From NCBI GenBank assembly GCA_028456385.1, contig JALNQF010000105.1:62001-126000 (forward strand): a stretch of DNA of 64,000 nucleotides, in the 5' to 3' direction. Shown piece after piece: positions 13,376 to 24,699 of this stretch (position 1 is its first letter; each line of letters opens with the position of its first letter). The stretch is from Ophiosphaerella korrae (Eukaryota > Ascomycota > Dothideomycetes > Pleosporales > Phaeosphaeriaceae). The position numbers and the translations under genes were made by a program. A model generated the notes under the pieces. The model did not search any database and had not been told where the DNA came from. It saw only the letters and a list, made by a program, of their open reading frames with translations.

Positions 13376-13917
13376 CACTATAGAGAAATAGGGTTGCATG
13401 GGTTTTTAGGAATCAATAGGTTGATTGCTAGCAAAACTACTCATCGAGTAGTTCGCAAACATGTCCTGCAGAGAGGATTTTTCTACCTCCCTTAAAGTAC
13501 CTATACTATTCTTTTGAAGAGATTTTAAATTAATAAAAGTTACTATAACTTTAGAGTCTCTTATACAGTAGTACCTTTAAGATACAAGTTAATTTTACTA
13601 ATTGTTACGGCCAAGGCTACGCCTGAGCCAAACAAGTATAATTAGGCAAGAATTCCTTCTCCTAGATAGGTACCTAGTAAAACCACAACCAAGACGAGGC
13701 GACGGGAGACGTGTCCCCTACGCCGAAATAGGGATTGCGTTAGGGTTGCACTTCCTAATTAAGTAATCGTACGTAGCCCCCCTCCCCCCCCTATTAAATT
13801 TTAGGTTACCTATCCTATTAGTATCTATATATCTTTATAACTAATTCTATAGATAAAATATATTCTATTTACTCTAGATTTTTAGTTCCTAAAATCTATA
13901 ACGTGTTTTATAAGCGA

Positions 13918-15003
13918 GTAGCTAACCTAAGTAAGTAGCTAACGCTAAACTATCGCACTACCTACGTAGAATAACTACGTAACGTATAACGTAATTATTA
14001 AAAATTGTAGTAAGCTAATCTATTCTTTAGACTTATTACTATTCTTAGTATCTTCTATTTCTACTTTATAAGTATAGGAGTTATATCCTTGTTTACTATA
14101 ATATTTATAGTATACTACGCTACGCACCTTATATATAAGCTCCTTACTAGTATTATAATCTCTACCCTCCCTCTTAGTAATTAAGTTTTATACTTCCTTT
14201 ACTATTAGGGTTTCTTCTATCTAAATATACTTTTATTTTCTTAACTATTACTTTATAAGCTTATTAATTACGTATACTACTTATAAAGATAATAAATAGT
14301 AAGAGTAAGTAACTTATAGCTAATATACTTTAGATAATAGTAACTTACTTATAGTTACCTAGCTAGATAATCTTCTTTCTTTTAGCTACTTCTAAACTAG
14401 TAATAACTATTTATACTAAAATCTTACTAATAATAAAGCTAGTCTTATTAAAATTATAGATATTAGTATCTATAATCTTATACCTATATTTTATCTTTTA
14501 TATTAAGTTAAACTAGTATAAAATAGCTATAAGATCTTTATAAGTAGCTTACTAGTAGTTATATAAATAGCTTTAGTACTTATAAAGCTTAGGAGTTTAC
14601 TTACTAAAGTTATTAACCTAGTTTTTACTAATAAAGTTACTTTATTATACTTTAAGAAGTTTATTTACTATTTTTTATATATAAAACCTTAAGAGCGTAA
14701 AACTCTATTTAAACTACTTAATAACTTTTTTTCTAGTTTTATTAAGTACTTTAAGTTTACTTTATAGTTATATTATATATACTTCTTACTATATTATCTA
14801 TTAAGAGTTCTTTAAAGTATATTATATATATCTATAGCTTACTTAATACTATAAACACGTTATATATTAATATTAGAGATAGTAAGCTATATATTAGCTT
14901 TAGTATATATCTTTTAACTTTATTATTATTAAGATATTATATAATTATTCTACGTAAGTAGTACGCTAGTTTAGTATTAGCTACTTCCTTAGGTTAGCTA
15001 CTT
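13918..15003. mobile_element. Possible DNA transposon bounded by ~62 bp inverted repeats
   Basis: 13918-13979 (GCTAACCTAAGTAAGTAGCT then a TACGTAGAATAA core) is matched in inverted orientation by 14942-15003, with differences that are mostly G:A or C:T changes. The 0.96 kb interior shows no transposase remains, so a non-autonomous element is the simplest reading. Against this, sequence outside the right repeat (to 15480) is also repeated at 1600-1800, so the true unit may be larger. No target duplication was established. Confidence 0.45.
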
Positions 15004-15239
15004 ACTTAAGTTAGTTACTTACTTAAGTTAGCTACTTATATATAATTATAATAGCTATATAAGTTATAAGCTAATAAAATAAAGTTATTTCTTAATAATA
15101 AAACTTAGTATATAAAATAGTTAAGTAGTAGTTTATAAGAGTATTATAAGCTATAAAGCTAGTAGTACTCTTAAAAATGTTTTACTAGATAATTATAATA
15201 ATATTTTCTACTTCTTAGAAGATTTTAAAGTTATAAAAT

Positions 15240-15480
15240 ATATTTAGTAAGAGTTAGATAAAACTATATAATAGCTATATTATAGAGAATAAAATATATC
15301 TTTAAAAGTCTAAGTATTTTATAAGAGAGTTTATATACTTATATATATATATTCTTTTAAAGTAGTTTAAAGGGTTTTTAAAGAGTACTTAAAAAGTCTC
15401 TTTTTTAGAAAAAAAGAGAAATACCTATAATAATAGCTTCTTCTTTTTTATACTATATTTTAAAGTATTAATATTTTTTT
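15240..15480 (+). repeat. Dispersed RIP-mutated repeat, copy 2
   Basis: Shares the motif around GTACTTAAAAAGTCTCTTTT and flanking sequence with about 1600-1800, 16140-16430 and (inverted) 18040-18240. Class unknown. Confidence 0.5.
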
Positions 15481-16139
15481 AAACTTATACTTTTTAGAGT
15501 AGTACTTATTATATATTTATTTTTAGCCCTTAAAAAGTTTATTATACTACTAATAGCATTTTATAGTAATAAATATCTTATAGTATAGCTTAATTATTAA
15601 ATTAGTAAGTTACTTAGTTCTTAAGATTTTTAGTAGTCTATTATAAAGCTAAGAGTATTCTATACTTAGTTTTTAGTAACTTTATACTTTTATATAGTTA
15701 GATATATTATATTAAAATTAAGTTATTTCTTTTTCTTTAATTCTTAGTTTTTAAGTTCTTAAGTAGTTTATTATAAAGTTATTAATATTTTATATTTAGC
15801 TTTTAATAGTTTTATTTTACTTATTAAGTTTTTTAAACTTTATTAAGAAAAGACTTATTTATATATATATATCTTCTTTAAATATAAGAGTTTACTTTTT
15901 AAGTTTTAAAGTAATCTATTATAATACTAAATATATTTTATACTTATTCTTTATAAATTTTCTTTACTTTTTAGTTTAGTAGTTAGTTTTATTTATAATT
16001 TCTATACCTTTTTTTTACTATAATTATATACTCTAAATATTATATACTAGTAATAAGATTACTTATTTATTAGGCTAAAATTATTAAATTTTATTTAGTA
16101 AGTAACTTTACTTATATACTAGCTTATAGTATTTATAAA

Positions 16140-16430
16140 ACTAAGCTACTTAGTATAAAGAGTATTTAGTAAAAGTTAAATATAATAGAATAATAAGTAT
16201 ATTAATAAAATAAATTAAATCCTTAAAAGATTTATATTTTTATAAAAGTATTTATATATCTAAAAAGTATATATAATTCTAAGTAACTCTAATAATAATT
16301 CTAGGAGTACTTAAAAAGCTTAAAGAGAAGTTTAAAGTAAAAATAAAAGTACTTATAATAATAGCTCTTTTTTCTCTTATACTATATCTTAAAGTATAGA
16401 GCTTTATACCTTTAAGTATATATAGTATCT
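16140..16430 (+). repeat. Dispersed RIP-mutated repeat, copy 3
   Basis: Contains GTATTTAGTAAAAGTTAAAT and GAGTACTTAAAAAGCTTAAA, both also found inverted at 18040-18240 and in weaker form in the other copies. Class unknown. Confidence 0.5.
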
Positions 16431-16838
16431 ATTTAGTTATTTAGCTTTAGAGCTACTCTATTAGGTATTTATAACTTAGCTTATTTTATACTACTAAACT
16501 AAATATAATTAATAAGATAAATAGTTTACTAAATAGATATACTTAGTATAAAATAGAATATATATTAGATACTTATAGTAAGCCTAGAGCTAGCTTATAG
16601 CTAACTAAAGGTTATATAAAAAGTACTTATAATACTAAGTTTTTAGTACTTAAGTTAAATCTTTTTTATTATAGTTATATTAGATTTAAAGTAAGTTTTA
16701 TTAGTTACTTAAATCTATAAAGGATATAATAAATATCTATAATAAAAGATTAAAAAGAAACTATTATCTTTTTATAGAAGGTTTTAAAGATTTCTTTATA
16801 TATATATTCTAAACTTTATTATATACTAACTCTACTAT

Positions 16839-17102
16839 TATTAGTATTATATTATAAATATTTACTTATATCTCTTTAAATTATTCTAATATTACTTTAT
16901 TAAATATATATAGAAGTACGTATATAGATAAGCTATAGATTCTAGGTATAACTAGAATCTATTAATTAGCTTAGTATATTAGCGTAATAATTACTTAGCC
17001 TCTACTCTATTATATCTAAAAGATTATACCTTTAACCTTTATAAGTAAAATAATTAAGTAAATAATTTTATATACTTAGAGTCTAATAATTTATACCTAA
17101 TA
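16839..17102 (+). repeat. Diverged copy of the copia LTR
   Basis: The core with TTCTAGGTATAACTAGAA and downstream ATTAATTAGC and AATTTTATATA matches the LTR at 33760-34088. Ends are set by weak similarity to TATTAG and CTAATA. It could be a solo LTR or the 5' LTR of a copia element disrupted by later insertions; I cannot decide. Confidence 0.4.
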
Positions 17103-17150
17103 TCTAATAAATTTATAGCTACTAAGATAATATTTAAAAAATAAATTAAT

Positions 17151-17376
17151 AGAGTAATATAAGTATATAGTTAATAGGAATACGTATTATTAGACTAGTA
17201 TTAGTAATATAATCTCTAACTAAGATTAATAATATATTAATATCTTCTATTAAAAATTATTTATTATTTATAGTTTATTATATAATTATAATATATACTT
17301 TAGTTATTAACTTTAATACTATCTAAACTTTTCTATTAAAGCTATAAGTAGTTAATAACTTATAGCCTTATTATAT
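17151..17376 (+). repeat. 5'-truncated LTR of the chromovirus B family
   Basis: Matches the 3' half of the solo LTR at 86-547 and ends CTTATTATA, the RIP form of the LTR terminus. Gypsy A sequence follows directly, so this is probably the remnant of element A's 5' LTR. Confidence 0.5.
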
Positions 17377-18039
17377 AATTCTTTACTAAAATTATCTAGT
17401 AAGTTAGAAAGTCTCTTTATATATAAAATATTAAGCTAATATATAGTATAGTAATATAAGCACTAATTAGTATTAATACTATAAAAGTATATTAAATTAC
17501 GTTTAATAATATTAATAATAGTTAGTATAGATTTATAGAAAGTAGTTAATTTATTATTAAAAAGTAAGCTTACGTAGTAAATATATAAGCTAAGTAGTAG
17601 TAGTAGTAACTAACTCTAATTAGAGTAATATTACTATTTCTCTACTAATACTAATTAGAGTAATATAGAGCTACGTTCTAATTTAAGCTTTAACTTAATT
17701 CCTAATAGTACTAAAACTTAGTAAGAAACTACTTAAAGAATATATTTTAAGAAAGCTATTATATAAATATTAAAACTATAATAAAATTAAAAATAGAATA
17801 ATATAATAGCTAACTAATAAAAACTTAAAAGTAATTAGAGACTATATATTATAATATATAGTTAATACTAAAGAAAAGAAGTATAAATAATAATTAATAG
17901 TAAAGAAATATAAAACTATATATTTATAGAATATATAAAATATAAAAGACTTTAATATATAATAAAAAGATATTCTTAATAACTATATATAAGATAAAGA
18001 AAACTATTTTAGAAACTAATTAAGTTTAAAATAATACTT

Positions 18040-18240
18040 CTTAATATTATAAGTTCTTTTCTCTTAGTTAAAACTTCTCTTTAAGCTTTTTAAGTACTTC
18101 TAAAATTACTTTTAGAGCTACTTAAAAATATATATACTTGTATAAGCTTATAAATTTTTTAAAGATTTATCTTACTTTATTAATATACTTATTATTCTAT
18201 TTTATTTAACTTTTACTAAATACTTTTTACTCTTACTAAA
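18040..18240 (-). repeat. Dispersed RIP-mutated repeat, inverted copy 4
   Basis: Reverse complement of 16140-16430 over ~200 bp, inside the region assigned to gypsy A. Either it is part of that element or another repeat lies within it. Confidence 0.45.
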
Positions 18241-19794
18241 AAGTAGTTATTAGATTAAATTTATTATAACTAATTAAAGAGTTATATATAGTAGCTAGTT
18301 AGCTTAGTAAAACTTTTTTAAAAGTAACTTATAGTGTTTCTAAAATATAAAGGCTAGTAATAAGGTTATAAATAGCTTATTAGATAATAAGCTTTAAAAG
18401 AACGCTCTAAAGTAAGTAATAAGCTTAATACTTCTTTTAAAGAAAATAAAGAGTAATACTACTTTCTTAAGAAGAGCTTTATTAGAGCTAATAAAAAAAA
18501 CTCTTTAGTAGTTTATTTAAAGTATAAAGTAATAGTTTTTTACTTAATATAATTATAAAGTTAGAAGACTAAGTTAATATAGTATTATATATACTACTAA
18601 GTACTAGTAGTAGTAGAACTACTATAAGCTACTTTAGAGTAGCTTATAATAATAAAAGTAAACTAATAGGTATACTTAATAAAGTATTACTAAGACCTAA
18701 GTTAAGCTTTAAAAAATTATTACTAACGCTATAATAGGTATAAACCTAGGCTAAAAATATAGAAACTACTTTTAGATTAGTTTAAGCTCTAGAAGATACT
18801 AATATAAGACTCTATTAAGTATTAAATATAATCTAATCTAATATTTATTATAAACTATAATAATAGAAGATTAATAATATTATTATTTAGACCTAGAATA
18901 AGCTAAAAGTAGAATAGCACTAGCTAGTCTAAAACCTAGTATTAATAAAGTTTTAAAACTACTTTAAGTTTTAGAACTATTAATAGTATAGTAGTAATAG
19001 TATTAACTTTTTCTTACTATACTTATATAAAAAAAAGGCTATCTTCTCTAATATATTTATTAAGATTAATAATAATAATAAACTAAAGATTTTATATATC
19101 TAGTTAAAGATACCTAAAGTATATTAAACTAAGCTCTAATATAATAGAAGTTTAAATAATATTTACTTCTAAAGAGATTTTAAAAGAGTACTTTAAAATA
19201 TAAAAATAGTAGTTACTATAACTAGACTAAAAGTAGTCTATAATATAAGTAAAGATAAGTCTACTTAATTTTAATTAAATCTTTATAAAAGAAAATATCT
19301 AGTACTTACTTAAGAGTATAAAGTATATAATAAAAGATAAAATTAGTAAAAGCTTTAACTTTTACTTAGAAGTAAACTAATAAAAGACTAGTAGTAGCCT
19401 AGTTCTTTAGCTAAAAAGCTAGAAAAAAAAGTTAGAAACTTAAAAGAGTACTATAAGCCTTACTAGAAAAATTAAGATTTTAAATTAAAGTTTCTTTAAT
19501 TTAAAAATAAAAACCTAGAGTTAAGAAAACAAAAGCTCTAGTTACTAGCTTTTTTTACTAGTAATTAGAGTAAGAAATAAAAAGAGAATATTTAAAAATT
19601 ATAGTAAATATAGTTATTTATACTCTTAAAGAAACTTTAGTAGTACTCTAAACTCTTTATAATTTAGGTATAGAAGTTAACTTAATTAATAAAGAAAGTA
19701 CTAAACTCTTAGTATACTTAAATATATAGATAAAGAGTATTTTTAAAACTATATTTTTAAATAATATATAACTAGCTATTTATATAGTATATAA

Positions 19795-19990
19795 TGTTAT
19801 AAGCTATAAAGTATATATAGTTAGAGAGTAATTAATAGATCTATTATTAATAGAGAGCTCTACTTAAACTAGCTAATATACTTATATAGAGCTAAGGTAG
19901 TAGTATATACTTATACTATAGAGAGCTCTAATAGGCTCGCTTGTACTAAGCTAAGTACTAAGCTACGCTTATACATACGTACTTACAATA
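19795..19990 (-). repeat. Left LTR of element S (3' LTR in its own sense)
   Basis: 196 bp, near-identical to 21928-22123; the differences are mainly RIP-type transitions. Preceded by TATAA; the minus-strand purine tract lies just inside it. Confidence 0.85.
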
Positions 19991-21927
19991 TACCCCCTAG
20001 CTCGACGAACTCGTAAGGAGGGCTAATAGTACTCTAAGCTCTATCTCTAATTAATAAAAAGGAAATACAAAGAGCTATTACTACGCCTCTTAGTACGTTA
20101 GGAGCTAGTAAGGCTCGCTACAAACGTAAGTATATAAGGTAAAGGATAGGCTAAGCTTTTTAAAGCTTAAATAGAATTATAGCTCTTAGTAAGTACTTAG
20201 GTAATTAATCTAGAGATACGTAGCTTAAATCTTTAAATAGAGTATAGGAATATTGTAGTACTTTTAACCTACTAAGCTACTAAACTTAAGATAGGTAGCT
20301 AAATAGAGCTATACTCCTCTAAAACTTTTCTACTAGGCGTATAGCTATCTTATACTATTAACGTGCTAGAGTACTATAGACTCTTACCTCTTAGGATTAA
20401 ACCTTCTTTAGTAAGCTTAGCGCGTAGAGCTTAATATTACTTAGTTTAGAAGTACTCTTTAATTTCCTTTATACTTTGTAGATTACTATACCCTTATAGA
20501 GCCTCTTGTAAGCGTCTATACTCTACTAGTTTCTACTTATACTTAAGTTAATTCTAGTATAAGTATAAGTACTACTAAATAGCTCCTAGTATAGCGTACG
20601 TACTTATACTATACTAGCTCTCCTTTATACGTATAAGCTAAGAGAACTAGTAAGAGTATTTAATAAGCGTATATTAAGGAGCTACTCTAGGTTATACTAG
20701 AGTATCTATCTCTCTTTAAGCTTATTCTAGCTTGTACTTTACTACTGCGCGTAAGAAGTCCTTAATTAGGAGTACGCCCTTTACTTCTTTAAGCTCTAGG
20801 AGCTCTACGTTTACGTATACGTAAGTCTAGTTAAGTATCTATATCTCTAGTAACTAAGCTTTACTAGATTAAGGCCTATACGTAGCCTTATAGTAGGTAT
20901 CCTTTACCTACTCCTTTTAGTTATCTACGTTTAGGTAGAGGTCTAATTTAAGCTCCTTAAGTAGCGCTTAAAGTAATAAATTAGTAGCTCGTAGAACTAT
21001 AAGCTTAAGCCTCTACAAGTTAACTATTACGTATACCTAGTTCTAAACTACTTATATCTTTACTACTAGCTTCTAGTATATAGAGAGTCTTATTATATAG
21101 ACTTTAAGAGCGTCCTTATCTTTATCTTTATTATTAGGAGTAGCTAGCTTATTAATAACGTATAGAGGAGCGTCTAGATCTATCTTTTTTTATATACCTC
21201 TAGCTTTTATATAGTATTTTAGCTAGGCGTACTATAGCGTAAATAATTTACTATTAAGGAGGCGTACGCTCTTAAGTAAAGTAGCCGTTAAGTCTATAGC
21301 GTTTAAGTACGTAATATAAGCTACTAACAAGCTAGTAATAGAGTGCTACTAATGTAGGCTAACAATACAAGCTAACAACGAGTTAATAGTAGGTTAACGA
21401 TACGTGCTACTAATACTACTAACAAGCTATTATTAGAGTACTGCCTCTACTTAATTTGTGCTACTAATACAAGCTACTAGTGCGAGCTACTAGTATAAGC
21501 TAACGACGAGCTAACAATAGAGGGCTACCTTTGCAATGTATACTACTAACAAGCTAACAAGTTATCGTTAGAGAGTAGCTACTATAATACGTACTCGTAA
21601 TACGTACTTACAACAAGCTAATAATTAAGCTATTAATAGATAGCTACTTCTATAATACGTACTTACAACAAGCTAATAATTAGAGGGCTACCTATAAGCT
21701 TTTAATAGAGGGCTACTACGCTAACAATTAATAGCTACTTCTACAATGCGTGCTGTCGACAATAGAAAGTGCCTCTAAGCTACAAGCTATTAATAAGCTA
21801 ACGTTAAGCTATCTATAGATAGCTACCTCTATATATATAATAAGGAATAGGGAATAGATTACTACTATAGCTAGTTACTTTACTCGACGTAATACGTAAA
21901 GAAGATTGCGCAAACTAGGCTTATAAC

Positions 21928-22123
21928 TATTGTAAGCTATAAAGTATACGTAGTTAGGGAGTAATTAATAAATCTATTGTTAATAGAGAGCTCTACTTAA
22001 ACTAGCTAATATACTTATATAGAGCTAAGGTAGTAGTGTATACTTATACTATAGAGAGCTCTAATAGGCTCGCTCGTACTAAGCTAAGTACTAAGCTACG
22101 CTCGTATATACGTACTTATAATA
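21928..22123 (-). repeat. Right LTR of element S (5' LTR in its own sense)
   Basis: 196 bp partner of 19795-19990, followed directly by the target duplication TATAA. Confidence 0.85.
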
Positions 22124-24117
22124 TATAATCTTATAATTATATATAAAGATAATAAAAAAATTAAGTATAATATTAGTTATTAATAGTTCTTAGAAGTAAG
22201 CTTTAGTAGTTATAACTTTATTCTAACGTACTTATAGCTAAAAGAGGCTAATCTTTAGATCTAATTTCTATTAGGTACTTTTTAATAGTAGCTAAAAGAG
22301 TTAAAAGATAAAAAAAGAAGTATATATTCTTTATTCTAATAAGCTTATCTATATAGTACTAAATAAAGAACTAAGAGATATAGTTACTTAAAATATCTAT
22401 AAGTTTACTACTAAGCCTCTATTAGAATAAAAAGAGCTTAGTAAACTATTTATATAAAAGAGACTTAGTAAAAATACTATTATAGATACTACTTAGTACT
22501 ATAAGTAAAGTTTACTCTAGCTAAAGAATATAATAAATAAAATTATTAATTATATAAGATATTATATTAAGGATATAGTATTACTATTATAGCTACTAGA
22601 AAAAATAATATAAAAGGTAGTAGTATATATATATTATAAAGATCTTAAATAGTTAAAACTACTAGAAGAAGAAACTTATACTCTTTCTAAAAATAACTTA
22701 AAAAGTTATTAGTATATAAATAATATATTAAATAAAAAAGAGATAGTATATATTCTAAAAGAGCTATACTATAAGTAGTATATATTTAGTAAAAATTAAA
22801 TAAAGATACTTACTTTTTATAGAGAATATAATTACGCTATAGAAATTAAAGAAAGTAAAAAGATCTTAAATATCTTAATATATAACCTATTTTACTAAGA
22901 ACTAGATATCTTTTAGGAATACTTTAATATAGCTTAAAAGAAGAGATAGATTTACTTTAGTAAATTTTTAGTAGGTACTCTAATTCTATTTATTCTAAAG
23001 TTAAATAGAACTTTTTATTTCTATATAAATAATATAGGCTTAAATGAAATTATAATTAAAGATAAATACTTAATTCTTTTTATAAGTAAGATATTAGATT
23101 AACTATTTAAAGTAAAAATTTTCTTAAAACTTAACTTTTATAATACCTATTATAAGCTATATATTAAGAAAGGTAATAAGTAGAAAATAGTATTTAAAAT
23201 ATCTTATTATACTATTTAGTTTAGTAAATATACGTATAACTTTTTAGTCTTATATCTACTATACTTTTAGAAAGCTAGTAAACTATATCTATATTATCTA
23301 CTTAGATAATATCTTTATATACTCTAAAAATAAAGAGGATTATATTACTTATATTAAAGATATACTAGATAGACTTATTAAATAAAGACTTTACTCTAAA
23401 GTAAGTAAATATACTTTTAATACTAAATTAGTTAAGTTTTTAAGCTATATTATTACTTTAGAAAAAGTAGTAATAGACTTAGTAAGAGTAAAAACTATTA
23501 AAGAGTAGCTAGAACTAAAAAGCTATAAAGATATCTAAGTCTTTTTTAGGTTTACTAACTTCTATAAGAAGTTTATATATAAATACTCTAAAATAGTTAA
23601 GCTTTTAGTAGACTATATAACTACTATATAAGCTCTACTACTAACCTAGTAGGGTTCTAAAAGTAAGCTAATTAAAGTAAAATATAGAAAAATAAAAAAA
23701 AAGCTTTACTTACTAGTATAAACTATAGAGCTAGCCTAATAATATTTAATTAGTATTCTTTTAATAAAAAGAAAAGTTTTTAAACTCTTTAGTTCTATAG
23801 TACTTTAAGTTAATAAAGAACCTAATAGTTATAATAGATATATTAAAATTTACTATAGTAGTAATTCTTTTCTAGCTTTAAATAGTAGAGTTAGAGACTA
23901 ATTACTATTCGAAACTAGTAGTATTTTAAAGTAAGAAGTTTATAGGACTTTCTTTAAGATAGTATATATATAATAAGGAATTAAGTACTATAGTTAACTT
24001 ATTTAAAATATAGTAATACTATCTTAAATCTACTCTATTAATAATATAAGTACTCTCTAATTATAATAATTTATAGTACTTTATAAGTACTAAAGAACTT
24101 TTTTCTAAGTAAGCTTA

Positions 24118-24563
24118 TATTATAAGAGTAACAAGAGAAATTAAGATAGAACTAATTAGTCCTAACTTAAGTGCTAACGAAGTATAAGATAAGCAGGGTA
24201 ACAACCTTAATTAGGAAACTACTTACAACTAGGACACGTAGGTAATCTCCTAATCTATTAAGTATATAGACGAAAACTAATTACAGATTAATAGATTAGT
24301 AATCTATAATCTATAGTTACTAAGAATAGATATAAGTAATAGATTATAGATTAGTAGAAATATATAAGTAGTAGAGATGTACATTATTAGGATAGTATTA
24401 GCAATTTAATTATTAACTACGAGTAATAATACTAAGATAGTTGCAAAATATCTTCTATTATTTATAGCTTATTATAGATTACTATACGAGCTTTTATTAT
24501 TACCTCCTAATCTACTAATACCTAGAAGGCTACTAGGAAGTCGACCCTAGTAAGCTTATTATA
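24118..24563 (+). repeat. 5' LTR of chromovirus B
   Basis: 446 bp; same length as the 3' LTR and alignable throughout, with differences mostly G:A and C:T. Starts TATTATAAGAGTAACAAGAG. Confidence 0.88.
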
Positions 24564-24699
24564 CCTTACTAATCTAGTTATTGCAAGAAGTAAAGCGTAA
24601 GTAGCGTATAGTCTAGCTAATATAATAGTAGAAAGTTTAACTAAATAATTAAGTAAATCCCCTAAGAGTAGTTATAAATTAGATAGTACTATATAAGAA

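Larger units (their letters stand above)
19795..22123 (-). mobile_element. 2.3 kb LTR element S inserted into gypsy A (TSD TATAA)
   Basis: Two 196 bp direct repeats (19795-19990 and 21928-22123) with consensus termini TGTTGTA...TACAACA enclose 1.94 kb and are flanked by an exact 5 bp duplication TATAA (19790-19794, 22124-22128). A purine tract AGGGGGTA reads on the minus strand next to the left LTR, which makes the minus strand the sense strand. The interior has no recognisable reverse transcriptase or integrase, so the element is probably non-autonomous. Sequence on both sides is gypsy A pol. The segment 21340-21760 is built of short irregular repeats containing ACTTACAACAAGCTAATAAT. Confidence 0.82.
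17377..24117 (+). mobile_element. Ty3/gypsy retrotransposon A, RIP-mutated, interrupted and 3'-truncated
   Basis: RIP-mutated gag-pol remains on the plus strand. Near 19650 a stretch translates to a degraded aspartic-protease-like motif (LxDSGAEVNLI-type). After the insertion at 19795-22123 the sequence resumes and shows reverse transcriptase blocks at about 22950-23350, including a degraded YLDDIxIYS motif near 23310, then RNase H-like sequence. Stops are everywhere and most differences from family motifs are explained by C-to-T or G-to-A. It stops at the 5' LTR of element B; integrase and 3' LTR were not found. Confidence 0.7.

Noticed and set aside
13600..13790. Possible LTR starting TGTTACGG with a C-rich (purine-tract) end
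   Set aside because: No second end, no target duplication and no other copy in the window.
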